Shown: positions 21,993-31,487, counted from the first letter of the stretch. The stretch: 64,000 nt of DNA from Sporisorium sorghi (GCA_023212695.1 JALCCG010000013.1:62001-126000), one strand, 5' to 3'. Made by a program: numbers and translations. Notes: a model not told the origin generated them from the sequence alone.

Positions 21993-22295
21993 CTATAACA
22001 TCCGAAGAATTGCGTCCTTGCCAGCCAAGCCTGGATGGATACCCCATTTCTCCGCTTCCAAGGTTACGGATTCGAGCGGTGCTTCCAGCAGCTGCTCGAG
22101 TGTGCGTACCCCAACGGCTCTTGCGGCAATGATTTTGCGGTCCGCAAGCTGTTCGTTCAGAAGACCAACATCCAGCGCACCACACATAATATAGCCGCGG
22201 GAAGTATATACGGCCAGCAGCGTAGTTTTGGGCAGCTTAACCTCAACCCCCATAACGGTATGTCCTTCAATTTCGATTGGCAGTAAAGTCACCAA
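21993..22295 (-). CDS. yunC: YunC-like DUF1805 protein
   Basis: 100 residues. The conserved block G-Y-I-M-C-G-A-L-D-V and the R-A-V-G-V-R-T-L-E-Q-L-L block are typical of DUF1805/YunC, a small domain of unknown function. The frame extends upstream to a GTG lying on the GGGGAGG itself, so that codon is unlikely. TTG at 22293-22295, about 10 nt after the GGGAGG, gives M-V-T-L-L-P-I-E-I-E-G and is preferred. It is alone between mtnA and a divergent hypothetical gene. Confidence 0.8.
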   Translation of the reverse strand: MVTLLPIEIEGHTVMGVEVKLPKTTLLAVYTSRGYIMCGALDVGLLNEQLADRKIIAARAVGVRTLEQLLEAPLESVTLEAEKWGIHPGLAGKDAILRML

Positions 22296-22354
22296 TATAA
22301 ACAAACCTCCCCTCACATCGGCTTAGAATTATGTTTATTCTCCGTGAACCGACA

Positions 22355-22414
22355 TGGTGCGAATGTCTCTGATATCTGGGCCTTCTCCTGCATACAAGTG
22401 GTACGAATGTCTCT
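22355..22414. repeat. Two direct repeats 44 bp apart
   Basis: TGGTGCGAATGTCTCT (22355-22370) and TGGTACGAATGTCTCT (22399-22414) match at 15 of 16 positions in the gap between yunC and the divergent gene at 22528. It reads as one 44-bp tandem unit plus the start of a second. Confidence 0.6.
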
Positions 22415-22527
22415 AGATCAATAGAACAATCATGAAATACGCATGACATTAGGACTATGAAAATCTGAAAATTATGGTATATTTGATTCAGTAGAAACAA
22501 TGTGAAAGCTGGTGAATAATAAAAGCT

Positions 22528-23076
22528 ATGAACACAATTCCTGTCACCGATGATAACGGCTTTTTATTCAACGTTGATATTCTGGTCAAGAGTCCCTCCA
22601 ACGCACTGGCTTTGCAATATTTGCTGGAAATGCTGAACGACAAGGCTGAGGTCGTCGATTTCCGGGTTAAATCCGGGATGGAGCTTGGAGAGATTATCAA
22701 CACTTTGGTTCAAGCCAAGAAAAAATCCGTTATCAGCAAAGCCTCTCAGAAGATGGCTTCTGCAACTTCTCAGAATAAGGAAAAGCCCGCTCCGCCCCCT
22801 GCGACATCCTCGCCGGAAAAAAAGAAGGTCGCTGCCAGCGTGCCTTCTGTTCAAACTCCACTCACCGGAAACGATCCCTTTGAATGGATTAAAGTATATA
22901 GTAAGGAGAATCGCCTTGTTCGCTTGACAACCAACCGCCACGGCAAGCAGACAAGTCTTCCCTGCCGGATTCTCAACTATGATGAAAGCAATTTTCTGGT
23001 CAACGTCTATCATGTCGATGAGAAACAGGTTTATACCTTCAAGCTTAATGAAATAGACGAATTCAGTGTCAGTTAA
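22528..23076 (+). CDS. Hypothetical protein with Pro/Ala/Lys linker and C-terminal beta-rich domain
   Basis: 182 residues, not recognised. Residues 1-68 form a compact N-terminal domain (N-G-F-L-F-N-V-D-I-L near 10-19, E-L-G-E-I near 52-56). About 70-112 are a low-complexity Lys/Ser/Pro/Ala linker. About 115-182 look like a small beta-barrel with alternating hydrophobics (R-L-V-R-L-T-T-N, L-V-N-V-Y-H-V), perhaps SH3- or Sm-like; that fold is only a guess. No signal peptide or TM segment. It has its own terminator and is divergent from yunC. Conserved hypothetical protein is the safest label. Confidence 0.75.
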   Translation: MNTIPVTDDNGFLFNVDILVKSPSNALALQYLLEMLNDKAEVVDFRVKSGMELGEIINTLVQAKKKSVISKASQKMASATSQNKEKPAPPPATSSPEKKKVAASVPSVQTPLTGNDPFEWIKVYSKENRLVRLTTNRHGKQTSLPCRILNYDESNFLVNVYHVDEKQVYTFKLNEIDEFSVS

Positions 23077-23103
23077 CAGGGTATACATTTAACCGGATTC
23101 CAC

Positions 23104-23155
23104 TAAAAAACGGCTTCGCCGCCCCTGCAACAAGGGATCGGCGAAGCCGTTTTTC
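23104..23155. terminator. Bidirectional terminator between convergent genes
   Basis: AAAAACGGCTTCGCCG pairs with CGGCGAAGCCGTTTTT, with A-run and T-run on the two sides, so it works both ways. It serves the gene at 22528 (+) and the DUF423 gene (-). Confidence 0.9.
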
Positions 23156-23162
23156 AGGAGAA

Positions 23163-23543
23163 TCAGGCGTTTCTTCGAGACAGCGCCGAGGACATCAGCA
23201 TCAGCCAGCCCACGATGAAGGATACGCCGCCAATCGGCGTGATGGCCCCAAGCCACTTTATACCTGATATACTTAACACATAGAGACTGCCGGAGAAGAT
23301 GATGGTGCCTGCAATGAATAAAGCTCCCGCCCAGAACAGCTTGCGGGATTCGCCCAGAACCTTTGCCAGAATACCTGTAATCAGGACCGCAAGTCCATGC
23401 ATCATATGATATTGGACTCCCGTCTCATAAATGGCAAGCTCGTCTGCCGTAATCATGCCTTCTAACATATGGGCACCGAAAGCACCGATGGCCACAGACA
23501 GCGCCATCAGGATCGAGCCCCATGCGATGAATGTTCGACTCAA
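23163..23543 (-). CDS. DUF423 membrane protein (YwdK-like)
   Basis: 126 residues with four hydrophobic segments. G-A-F-G-A-H near 21-26, the Y-H-M-M-H-G-L-A block near 45-52 and G-G-V-S-F-I-V-G-W near 104-112 are hallmarks of DUF423. Its function is unknown. Monocistronic and convergent with the preceding gene. Confidence 0.88.
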   Translation of the reverse strand: MSRTFIAWGSILMALSVAIGAFGAHMLEGMITADELAIYETGVQYHMMHGLAVLITGILAKVLGESRKLFWAGALFIAGTIIFSGSLYVLSISGIKWLGAITPIGGVSFIVGWLMLMSSALSRRNA

Positions 23544-23755
23544 GCCGTTTCAACCCCTTTTGTCAACGGACACACCGTGTCCCTATGTAATCATGTTAAG
23601 TTTAACGGATTCGCCACAGCTTTTCCACCTGCATGAAAGCGCTCTGGACTTGATTTCAGGGCCATTTTGTGAAAGATTAATAAGGATGTCTTTTTTTATG
23701 AATAACCCGCATGGACTATTAAAGAATGTATCCCAAGTTAGGAGCGATTAAGTAC

Positions 23756-24178
23756 ATGGATCAGCAAACACCTTCCTCCCCATCCGAGGACCAAGCTTCA
23801 CCCCAGAAACCTAAAACCACATTTATCCCCCCTGAGGACAGAAAGCACTCCCGATTCGGCATAGCATCCTTCATACTGTCTATCGTTACGCTGCTCGGTT
23901 ATATTTTGCTCGGCGCACTCGGCACAACGATGATTGAGCCTTATATGACGGAAAATGGCCCGATCCTGGAGCCGACGCAGGAAACGATGGAAGCGATGAC
24001 GACGCTTGCCGCTGTGTTCATCCTTGTGATGATCGTAAATATCGTCGGACTGGTGCTCGGCGTTGTAGGCTGCTTCTCCAAAACGCGCAAGCGTGCGGTT
24101 GCCGTCATTGCAACCATCGTCAACAGCGTGGTTATCGTCACCATCGGCGCCCTGTTCCTATTTGTACTAAACGGCTAA
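23756..24178 (+). CDS. Small membrane protein of unknown function
   Basis: 140 residues. A Pro/Ser/Gln-rich hydrophilic N-terminus (1-38) is followed by three hydrophobic helices (about 42-65, 84-108 and 113-138), the first pair separated by a short acidic stretch. The arrangement resembles DUF4190/DUF4064-like proteins, but no firm family motif was seen. The frame begins ten codons further upstream, but AGGAG lies 11 nt before the ATG at 23756 (M-D-Q-Q-T-P), so this start is chosen. It is followed by its own terminator. Confidence 0.75.
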   Translation: MDQQTPSSPSEDQASPQKPKTTFIPPEDRKHSRFGIASFILSIVTLLGYILLGALGTTMIEPYMTENGPILEPTQETMEAMTTLAAVFILVMIVNIVGLVLGVVGCFSKTRKRAVAVIATIVNSVVIVTIGALFLFVLNG

Positions 24179-24192
24179 GCATTATCATGGTG

Positions 24193-24233
24193 GGACACTT
24201 GCCTGATCATTTTCAGGTGAAGTGTCCTTTTTC
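24193..24233 (+). terminator. Terminator of the small membrane protein gene
   Basis: GGACACTT pairs with AAGTGTCC, followed by TTTTTT; it begins 14 bp after the stop. Confidence 0.85.
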
Positions 24234-24345
24234 ATGGCAAACACGGATTCACACTCACATATCGCTCTTTCTCCCGAATATAATGAAATACTACAGCCAA
24301 AACGACGGCAACAGTGTCAAGGCTACACTTGGGAGGTGACTGTCC

Positions 24346-25506
24346 GTGCAAAATGAAGATGCCCTTTCGTTTGTCGTATCCCGTGAAGACTGGTCGCTGC
24401 ACCGCAAAGGCTATCAGGATCAGGTACGTCATCAGCATAAAATTCGCGAAGTGATCAAGCGCAACCTGCCTGACCTTATTACCGAAGAAAACATTATCCT
24501 CTCCGACGGGAAACAGATCATTAAGGTTCCGATCCGAAGCCTTGACGAATACCGTTTCATCTATAACTATCAGAAGCAAAAGCATGTCGGCCAAGGCGAT
24601 GGCGACAGTCAGGTTGGTGACGTCCTCGGCCGAGACCCTTCGTCGGCCCAGCCCGGAAAGGGAGAATCCGCGGGCGATCAGGCAGGCCAGGACATCGTGG
24701 AGACCGAGGTCAGTCTGGAAGAATTGGAGAACATGCTGTTTGAGGAGCTGGAACTTCCGCTGCTTCAGCCCAAGGATAAAGAGCAGATCGAGACGCAGTC
24801 CATCGTGTTCAACGACATCCGCAAAAAAGGCATCATGTCCAACATTGACAAGAAACGCACCATTCTGGAGAATTTGCGACGCAATGCCAGAGACGGCAAT
24901 CCCGGCATCCACGGCATCAGCCCGGACGATCTTCGTTACAAGACCTGGGACGATACCGTCATTCCGGAATCGAGCGCGGTCATTATTGCGATGATGGATA
25001 CTTCAGGGTCCATGGGCTCTTTTGAAAAATACTGCGCACGCAGCTTTTTCTTCTGGATGACCCGTTTCCTTCGCAAACAGTACGAAAAGGTTGAAATTGT
25101 GTTTATCGCCCACCATACCGAAGCGAAGGAAGTAACCGAGGAGGAATTCTTCACACGCGGTGAAAGCGGCGGAACCATATGTTCATCCGCTTATCAGAAA
25201 GCGCTGGATATTATCAATCACCGTTATCCCCCTTCCCAATACAACATTTATCCATTCCATTTCTCGGATGGCGATAATCTCACTTCCGACAATGAACGCT
25301 GCGTCAAACTCATCGGCGAGCTGCTGAAGGTAAGCAATATGTTCGGTTACGGCGAGGTCAATCAATACAACCGCAGCAGCACGCTGATGTCGGCCTATAA
25401 GAATATCAAGCTGGACCAATTCATGTACCATGTGATCAAAGACAAAGGGGAAGTGTACGACGCACTGAAAACCTTTTTTCGCAAACGTGAAGGAGCCGCT
25501 ATATAA
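24346..25506 (+). CDS. yhbH: Sporulation protein YhbH (DUF444)
   Basis: 386 residues, full length for YhbH. The C-terminal half is a von Willebrand A-like domain with D-T-S-G-S-M-G (218-224), a complete MIDAS-type metal site. The N-terminal half is charged, with a Gly/Asp/Gln-rich low-complexity part at about 82-118. In Bacillus yhbH is in the SigE sporulation regulon and is often linked to the serine kinase PrkA and SpoVR; neither neighbour is present here. The start is GTG with GGGAGGTG at 7 nt. Monocistronic. Confidence 0.92.
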   Translation: MQNEDALSFVVSREDWSLHRKGYQDQVRHQHKIREVIKRNLPDLITEENIILSDGKQIIKVPIRSLDEYRFIYNYQKQKHVGQGDGDSQVGDVLGRDPSSAQPGKGESAGDQAGQDIVETEVSLEELENMLFEELELPLLQPKDKEQIETQSIVFNDIRKKGIMSNIDKKRTILENLRRNARDGNPGIHGISPDDLRYKTWDDTVIPESSAVIIAMMDTSGSMGSFEKYCARSFFFWMTRFLRKQYEKVEIVFIAHHTEAKEVTEEEFFTRGESGGTICSSAYQKALDIINHRYPPSQYNIYPFHFSDGDNLTSDNERCVKLIGELLKVSNMFGYGEVNQYNRSSTLMSAYKNIKLDQFMYHVIKDKGEVYDALKTFFRKREGAAI

Positions 25507-25844
25507 TCCGTACGCAAAAAAGAATGAAGGAAGATGTGAGCTGATTCATCATCTTGACGTTAGGGGAGGCAGGGACCTCCTCTTTCTTATGGTCTGAAGC
25601 GATACGGCTAACAGGCTGTTATCGAAGAGTGCACATACCAAGCACAATAGCTTGTAATTTCAAATGAAAAATCTGTCTTATTATTGACATCACAATGTAG
25701 CCGTAGGTTCATTTTTTTGTCACCTTCTGTTTTTCTGGGGATGCTAGTATTTAACTATGACATCAAGTTGCAGGATATTACAGGTTTCGATACAGGTCTC
25801 CTTAATATGAAATATCCTCCTATAAAGGAAAGGGAAGGTTTACC
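25507..25844. other. Intergenic leader region before the small ORF and acetyltransferase
   Basis: 338 bp. It holds a weak terminator (25562-25588), a TTGACA at about 25685 without a convincing -10 at 17 bp, an extended -10-like TGCTAGTAT (25742-25750), and an inverted repeat AGGATATT (25772-25779) / AATATCCT (25811-25818) just before the small ORF. Confidence 0.4.
25562..25588 (+). terminator. Weak terminator after yhbH
   Basis: AGGGGAGG pairs with CCTCCTCT (one G-T pair), loop of six, then TTTCTT, about 55 bp after the yhbH stop. Confidence 0.5.
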
Positions 25845-25982
25845 ATGTTCCAAATGACACATCGACTATTCAGCACCCAGACGTTTGAGAATATGTCCTA
25901 CATATTATCGCAGCGGCTGTTGCAGGGCGGCATCAGTGCAGATCCTTCGAAAGGAGTGATCTCCAGTGCCGATATCGGATAA
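25845..25982 (+). CDS. 45-codon small ORF overlapping the acetyltransferase start
   Basis: ATG (25845-25847) preceded by GGAAAGGGAAGG at a good distance opens a 45-codon frame (M-F-Q-M-T-H-R-L-F-S) ending in TAA at 25980-25982. It overlaps the acyltransferase GTG by 17 bp, and the acyltransferase ribosome site AAGGAGTGATC lies inside it. The product is slightly basic, with no TM segment and no family recognised. It could be a real small protein or a translated leader that couples expression. Absence of homologues would argue for the latter. Confidence 0.5.
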   Translation: MFQMTHRLFSTQTFENMSYILSQRLLQGGISADPSKGVISSADIG

Positions 25983-28158
25983 ACCACATTCGCGTTACAT
26001 GCCTGGTCTGGATGGGCTAAGAGCCCTCGCCTTGATCGGGGTTATGGGATACCACTGGAATTTTGGTTTTGCAGGCGGTGGTTTTCTCGGGGTCAGCTTA
26101 TTCTTTGTACTATCCGGTTATCTCATAACCGATATTCTGGCATCCCAATGGCATCATCAACGGCGGATCGACCTGAAGGATTTCTGGATACGAAGGTTCC
26201 GGCGCCTTCTGCCGGCCATGCTGCTCATGCTGTTCATCCTGGTCGTATGGGTTACACTGTTCGACCGATCCCGGCTGCTCACTCTTCGGGGCGAAGTACT
26301 GGGAGCCGTTACGTACATAAGCAACTGGCAGTTTATTTATCAGCAGCAATCCTATTTCGAATCATTTGGCCCGCCGTCTCCACTAGGGCATTTCTGGTCG
26401 CTGGCCGTGGAAGAGCAGTTCTACTTGCTGTGGCCGCTCATCATGCTGGCGGGACTCAAGCTGTTCCCCCGCAGAGGACAGCTGTTCAGCTTTATCGCCG
26501 CCGGAGCAGCAGCCTCGGCTCTGGTCATGGCGCTCATCTACCAGCCGGGAGAAGATCCCAGCCGAGTCTACTATGGAACGGATACCCGGGCGTTCGGTCT
26601 GCTGATCGGAGCAGGGCTGGCCATCGTATGGCCCAGCTGGAAGTTATCCCTTCAAGTATCCACTGCCGTCCGGCGCAGACTTAACCTGACAGGTGCTGCA
26701 GCATTGCTCATCATCCTCTTCATGATGTGGCAGGTGGACCGGTACGATCCGTTCCTGTATCGCGGAGGCATGTTCCTCTTCTCTATGGCTGCTGCCGTAC
26801 TCGTTGCGGTACTCGCCCATCCCGCGGCATCAATCAGTCGTTTGTTAAGCTGGAAACCGCTGTTATGGGTAGGCGTACGTTCCTATGGCATCTATTTGTG
26901 GCATTACCCTGTGATGATACTCACCTCGCCTGCTTCCGGTTCAGGAGATCTGAGCCTGCCACAGGTTGTATTGCAGATTACGGCAAGTGTCATACTGGCA
27001 GCACTATCCTGGAAGTATGTAGAAGAGCCGATACGACACGGCGGTTTGAAGAAGTTATGGCTTAAGGTCCGTTCCGTTCGCCGCCGTCCGGCTTCGATAT
27101 CGTTAAGAGGCTGGATCGTGTCGCTAAGCTCGCTTATCTTAATTGGCATTTTCTGTACCGGCATGATGAGCAGCGTATCCGATGCAAGAACAGTTGGCGA
27201 TATCGCCGCAATGCTGAACATCGAAAACCCGGTTCTGGAAGAACCCGAGCCGTCTCAAACAGAGGAGCCCTCCGCAGACGTTCCTCCGCAAGGACAGCAG
27301 CGAAATCCGGTAGGGACGAGTGGAAACATTACTCCGCCTGCGGACGTGTCTTCGATGCAGCCTGAAGCGACGAGGGAGCCAAGCTCCGGGGATGACACGA
27401 AGAAGGATTCCCTCCCGGATACAGAAGCCGTTCCAGGGAATAACGATTCAATCGTGAATGAAGATTCGGGCAATGCACTTCCAGCCGGAGACGGCACCGC
27501 GAGCCATCAGACAAACAAAGTGGATGGGAGCTCAGAGACAACGGATTCCGGCAACAATGATAAGACTGGTAAGGAAATAAAGTCTGAAAATCCTCCTCAA
27601 TCCAAGGATTCTTCAGGCGGTTCTGCCGGTGGCAAGGATCCTAACCATGCCAAGACGGTGAATAAGGATCCGCAAGCTCGGCCATCGTCTAAATCCACAA
27701 TCACGGCCATCGGAGATTCGGTCATGCTCGGTGTCTCCCCTTATCTGGAGAAATCACTGCCCGGCATTCATATCGATGCGGTGATTGGACGCCAAATGCG
27801 CCAGGCTGATGATCTAGTCCCAGCATTGAAAGCTCAAAACCGTATCGATGGCGGCATCATCATTATCGGACTGGGAACCAACGGAGCTTTCTCGAAAAAA
27901 GACCTCGATTCGCTTCTGCGCCCGCTGGATTCCGCTAAGCAAATTGTACTTGTCAATACACGGGTTCCTCGTGATTGGGAACAGAACGTAAACGACATGC
28001 TGGCAAAAGCGGCTGCCGAGAACCCGAAGGTTACACTCGTGGATTGGTACTCGGCGAGCAAAGATCATCCTGAATATTTCCGATCCGACAGCGTTCACCT
28101 GGAACCGGAAGGTGCCGCTGCCTACACCTCGATGCTGCTTCAATCTATCAAGAAATAA
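25966..28158 (+). CDS. OatA-like O-acetyltransferase (acyltransferase-3 plus SGNH domain)
   Basis: 730 residues. Residues 10-395 are an acyltransferase-3 membrane domain (G-L-D-G-L-R-A-L-A near 14-22, R-F-R-R-L-L-P near 73-79, H-F-W-S-L-A-V-E-E-Q-F near 141-151). About 410-575 are a long low-complexity linker rich in Ser, Pro, Glu, Asp and Gly. About 578-730 are an SGNH esterase domain: G-D-S (catalytic Ser about 585), G-T-N-G, and D708/H711. The architecture is that of OatA, which O-acetylates MurNAc in peptidoglycan and gives lysozyme resistance; other wall glycans are possible. The start is GTG with AAGGAGTGA upstream. A terminator follows. Confidence 0.9.
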   Translation: MPISDKPHSRYMPGLDGLRALALIGVMGYHWNFGFAGGGFLGVSLFFVLSGYLITDILASQWHHQRRIDLKDFWIRRFRRLLPAMLLMLFILVVWVTLFDRSRLLTLRGEVLGAVTYISNWQFIYQQQSYFESFGPPSPLGHFWSLAVEEQFYLLWPLIMLAGLKLFPRRGQLFSFIAAGAAASALVMALIYQPGEDPSRVYYGTDTRAFGLLIGAGLAIVWPSWKLSLQVSTAVRRRLNLTGAAALLIILFMMWQVDRYDPFLYRGGMFLFSMAAAVLVAVLAHPAASISRLLSWKPLLWVGVRSYGIYLWHYPVMILTSPASGSGDLSLPQVVLQITASVILAALSWKYVEEPIRHGGLKKLWLKVRSVRRRPASISLRGWIVSLSSLILIGIFCTGMMSSVSDARTVGDIAAMLNIENPVLEEPEPSQTEEPSADVPPQGQQRNPVGTSGNITPPADVSSMQPEATREPSSGDDTKKDSLPDTEAVPGNNDSIVNEDSGNALPAGDGTASHQTNKVDGSSETTDSGNNDKTGKEIKSENPPQSKDSSGGSAGGKDPNHAKTVNKDPQARPSSKSTITAIGDSVMLGVSPYLEKSLPGIHIDAVIGRQMRQADDLVPALKAQNRIDGGIIIIGLGTNGAFSKKDLDSLLRPLDSAKQIVLVNTRVPRDWEQNVNDMLAKAAAENPKVTLVDWYSASKDHPEYFRSDSVHLEPEGAAAYTSMLLQSIKK

Positions 28159-28196
28159 GCATTATCCGATTCTTGCCATATTCCATTCTTACTAAT

Positions 28197-28238
28197 GTCG
28201 ACCGGCTCTCATAATTTTATGGGACAGGTCGACTTTTT
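28197..28238 (+). terminator. Terminator of the acetyltransferase gene
   Basis: GTCGACC pairs with GGTCGAC, followed by TTTTT, 39 bp after the stop. Confidence 0.75.
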
Positions 28239-28324
28239 ACTTATATACGTAATGGCAAGCAGCAATATGATATAATTCGATTACCTTATCTCATTATTTC
28301 CCATAGAAGGCGGTGTCCTGATAT

Positions 28325-29161
28325 ATGAACAATATCGTGACGATGAAATGGCTGCTGGCCAGACTCTACGAATCGGATCTGGTCATCGTAGACTGCCGTT
28401 TTGCTCTTGGCAAGCCGGAAAGCGGCCAGGCCAGTTACGAGGAGTCGCATATCCCGCGTGCGGTTTATCTCGATCTGGAGAAGGACCTCTCCTCCCCCAT
28501 TACGGAACATGGCGGACGCCATCCGCTGCCAGACTTGGATACATTGGCAAAGCGTCTTGGCCAATCCGGTATTCTTCAAGGCAGCCGTGTCGTCATCTAT
28601 GATGACCAGGGCGGGGCCATGGCCAGCCGTTTATGGTGGCTGCTGAAATATACGGGGCACGAACAAGCCTATGTAATGGCCGAAGGCTATTCAGCCTGGA
28701 AGAGTGCTTCTTATCCGGTTACGGATGAACAGCCGATTGTCATTCCCGTTACATACGAAATGAAGCTGCAGCCCCATAAACTCGTCAGCGTACATGACGT
28801 ACGCGAGGCTTCTCAACAGGGTATCAGCATGCTTCTGGATTCCCGCGAGCCGCGCAGATATGCCGGATTGGAGGAGCCCTTGGATGCCAAGGCCGGACAT
28901 ATTCCGGGTGCAAAGAACTACTTCTGGAAGGGTGTTCTGGAGCCTTCCGGACATTGGAAGGCTCCAGGAGCACTTCGTGAGCACTTCTCGGACATTCCGC
29001 AAGATGCCGAGATCATTGTATACTGCGGCTCCGGCGTAACTGCCTGCCCCAACGTGCTTGCTCTGGAGGAAGCCGGTTACGGCCATGTGAAGCTGTATGC
29101 CGGCAGCTGGAGCGACTGGATCAGTTACGAGGACAACCCGGTTACGACGGGAGACGAGTAA
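28325..29161 (+). CDS. Sulfurtransferase (two rhodanese domains, MPST/SseA type)
   Basis: 278 residues with tandem rhodanese domains (about 5-132 and 153-275). The active loop of the second domain is C-G-S-G-V-T-A (C234 catalytic), the form typical of 3-mercaptopyruvate sulfurtransferases. The first domain has lost its cysteine (D-D-Q-G-G at the loop), as usual. A Gly-rich CGGTG patch lies upstream of the ATG. Monocistronic, ending in a strong terminator. The substrate is inferred from the loop; thiosulfate is also possible. Confidence 0.9.
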   Translation: MNNIVTMKWLLARLYESDLVIVDCRFALGKPESGQASYEESHIPRAVYLDLEKDLSSPITEHGGRHPLPDLDTLAKRLGQSGILQGSRVVIYDDQGGAMASRLWWLLKYTGHEQAYVMAEGYSAWKSASYPVTDEQPIVIPVTYEMKLQPHKLVSVHDVREASQQGISMLLDSREPRRYAGLEEPLDAKAGHIPGAKNYFWKGVLEPSGHWKAPGALREHFSDIPQDAEIIVYCGSGVTACPNVLALEEAGYGHVKLYAGSWSDWISYEDNPVTTGDE

Positions 29162-29166
29162 AGTGC

Positions 29167-29197
29167 AAGAACCCGTTAGTCGGCGGGTTCTTTTTTT
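29167..29197 (+). terminator. Terminator of the sulfurtransferase gene
   Basis: AAGAACCCG pairs with CGGGTTCTT, followed by seven T. Confidence 0.92.
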
Positions 29198-29365
29198 ATA
29201 TGATCGCTCTTGTTAACTATCTTTCATGAATCTATGTATCGCTGAAACGACAACTCGTGCTAAAGTACTTTCAAAGAGAAACTATCGTAAAACACGGGCT
29301 TTGACTTAAAAAACGCCCTGCTTATCGCAGTGAATAACGGATTTTAGCAAACGGAGGACTCGATT

Positions 29366-30025
29366 GTGGCCAATATATTAGTCGTTGAAGATGAAAAATC
29401 AATAAACGATTTAATTACAATGAATTTAAAGCTGGTAGGACATCATTTCTGTAAATCTTACAACGGAACAGACGTCATTCAATTTCTTAAACAGGAGAAA
29501 TTTGATCTGATTCTCCTAGACATAATGCTGCCTGGTATGGATGGTTTTGAACTAATGCAACATATACGAGCATATAACATACCGGTTATTTTTCTTACAG
29601 CGAAGGAATCCTTGTCCGACCGCATCACCGGATTTGAACTTGGAGCTGAGGATTATATCATCAAACCATTTGAAATTTTAGAGCTTCTTGCCCGCATAAA
29701 TGTCGTGCTTCGCCGTGCGAAGCCATCCGATGACCTCTTTGTCTTAGGTGAAGCAGAAGTCAAATTGCTGGAACGGCAAGTATTAAAAGACGACCAACCT
29801 GTAGAACTGACTGCACGAGAATTCGATCTACTTGAGGTATTAATCCGTAATCGCAATATTGCGTTATCCAGAGAGAAACTGCTGGAACTTGTCTGGGGTT
29901 ATGATTTCCTCGGTGAAACCCGCACGGTAGACGTCCATATTAGACAGCTGCGTAAAAAGCTAGGATGGGAAGAACGGATCGTCACTATCTTTAAGCTGGG
30001 CTATAGGCTGAATGCGGAGGTATAG
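29366..30025 (+). CDS. OmpR/PhoB-family response regulator
   Basis: 219 residues. The receiver domain (1-115) has the acidic pocket V-E-D-E, phospho-acceptor D52, T at I-F-L-T-A-K and K at I-I-K-P-F. A winged-helix output domain follows (about 125-219, with L-T-A-R-E-F-D-L-L and R-T-V-D-V-H-I-R-Q-L-R-K-K). The start is GTG with GGAGG at 8 nt. It is followed after 6 bp by the kinase gene. Base composition from here to about 32.6 kb is visibly AT-richer than on either side. Confidence 0.93.
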   Translation: MANILVVEDEKSINDLITMNLKLVGHHFCKSYNGTDVIQFLKQEKFDLILLDIMLPGMDGFELMQHIRAYNIPVIFLTAKESLSDRITGFELGAEDYIIKPFEILELLARINVVLRRAKPSDDLFVLGEAEVKLLERQVLKDDQPVELTAREFDLLEVLIRNRNIALSREKLLELVWGYDFLGETRTVDVHIRQLRKKLGWEERIVTIFKLGYRLNAEV

Positions 30026-30031
30026 AACCCA

Positions 30032-31432
30032 TTGAAATTCTGGCTGAAGACACTACTCGTGGTATTAGTTCTTTTCGTTGTGGCACTTGATATCAGTGTT
30101 GTCATGATTATGAATAAAAGCTGGTCTCTTAATACAGAGCGAGAAATCCAAAGAGCCTCAAGTGAACAAGCGCTCATTGCTAATAACATCTATGAGAATT
30201 TAACGTCGATCATGTCACGAGGATCGAGTGTAGACGATGAAATCCTGCACAATGTTACCTATTCTTATGCCAAAAATTATTTACAACAGGGTGTTACCTT
30301 ACAGCTCTGGAATCAAGAACAGCTATTATATCCAAAAGACATGAACCATCTAATAAAACCCGACATTCCATTCGAACAAATTGAAGAACAAGGAATTCAT
30401 TATATACAATTCTCTCATAAACTTCCTCCCCCTTATGATCATCTACTGCTTGTTTACACACGAGATATTGAGGAATTGTATGACAATCAGCGAGAGCTGA
30501 ATCGTTTTTTTGTAACTATCAACTTTACGATCAGCCCTGCGCTTATGATTCTCCTGTTTCTATTCATCAGGCAATTGACTAAACCACTTAGGTTATTATC
30601 GAAGACAACCAAACATATTGCCGAAGGCGATTATTCAGAACGGGTCCTGTTATACAACAAGGATGAGTTCGGCGAATTGTCGCAGAATTTCAACCGCATG
30701 GCTGAAGCGATAGAACAGCGTATGCATGAGTTGTCAGAAATGGCAGAAGAAAAACAACGAATCGTTGATAATCTTGCACATGAATTGCGAACACCACTTA
30801 CAAGTATGCAAGGCTTCGCAGAATACTTGAGATCCGCTAACATTGGGGAAGAAGAACGCGGCACCGCCACCCACTATATATGGACCGAAACCATGCGATT
30901 AAAAAGCCTGGCCTTTAAGCTGCTAGACCTTTCGGTTGTCGGTCGTAAACCGCTGGAACTGCAACGAATCCCTGTTGAAGAGTTATTCAATTCTGTCCAA
31001 CAGACTGAAATGAAAAACATGAGGGATTCTCGAATCAAGCTTATTGTCCATCGGGATATCGATTATGTATATGGGGACTTTGATTTACTCGCCTCTTTCC
31101 TAGTAAACTGCCTTGAGAATTCAATTCATGCTTCCGTTGAAGGAGGCGAAATTAGGCTAATGGCTTATGAACTTGACGAAGAAGCCGTTCTGGAAGTACG
31201 CGATTTCGGTATTGGAATGACTGCACAGCAGGTGGCACGGGCTTTTGAACCCTTTTACCGAGCTGACAGTGCCCGTTCCAGAGAACATGGAGGGGCAGGG
31301 CTCGGCTTATCCTTGTGCCGTCAAATTGCCGAAGCACACGATGCTCGTCTATCACTGCAGTCCAAGCAGCATTCAGGAACGAGTGTCCATCTTATTTTAC
31401 AACTCCATAACAACTCCAGTACGACTCCATAA
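30032..31432 (+). CDS. Sensor histidine kinase, partner of the preceding regulator
   Basis: 466 residues. Two TM helices (about 7-28 and 164-180) flank an extracytoplasmic sensor of about 135 residues. HAMP (about 181-233), HisKA with L-A-H-E-L-R-T-P-L (H250) and HATPase with N-C-L-E-N-S (N box), D-F-G-I-G-M (G1) and G-G-A-G-L-G-L-S (G2) follow. TTG start; GGAGG overlapping the end of the regulator gene is about 11 nt upstream. The sensor domain has no recognised fold and the signal is unknown. It forms an operon with the regulator and probably with the secreted protein 55 bp downstream. Confidence 0.93.
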   Translation: MKFWLKTLLVVLVLFVVALDISVVMIMNKSWSLNTEREIQRASSEQALIANNIYENLTSIMSRGSSVDDEILHNVTYSYAKNYLQQGVTLQLWNQEQLLYPKDMNHLIKPDIPFEQIEEQGIHYIQFSHKLPPPYDHLLLVYTRDIEELYDNQRELNRFFVTINFTISPALMILLFLFIRQLTKPLRLLSKTTKHIAEGDYSERVLLYNKDEFGELSQNFNRMAEAIEQRMHELSEMAEEKQRIVDNLAHELRTPLTSMQGFAEYLRSANIGEEERGTATHYIWTETMRLKSLAFKLLDLSVVGRKPLELQRIPVEELFNSVQQTEMKNMRDSRIKLIVHRDIDYVYGDFDLLASFLVNCLENSIHASVEGGEIRLMAYELDEEAVLEVRDFGIGMTAQQVARAFEPFYRADSARSREHGGAGLGLSLCRQIAEAHDARLSLQSKQHSGTSVHLILQLHNNSSTTP

Positions 31433-31487
31433 TAACGCTATATTAAAGTAAACCAAGACAAAAGCTTATTAAATGGAGGGTATATCA

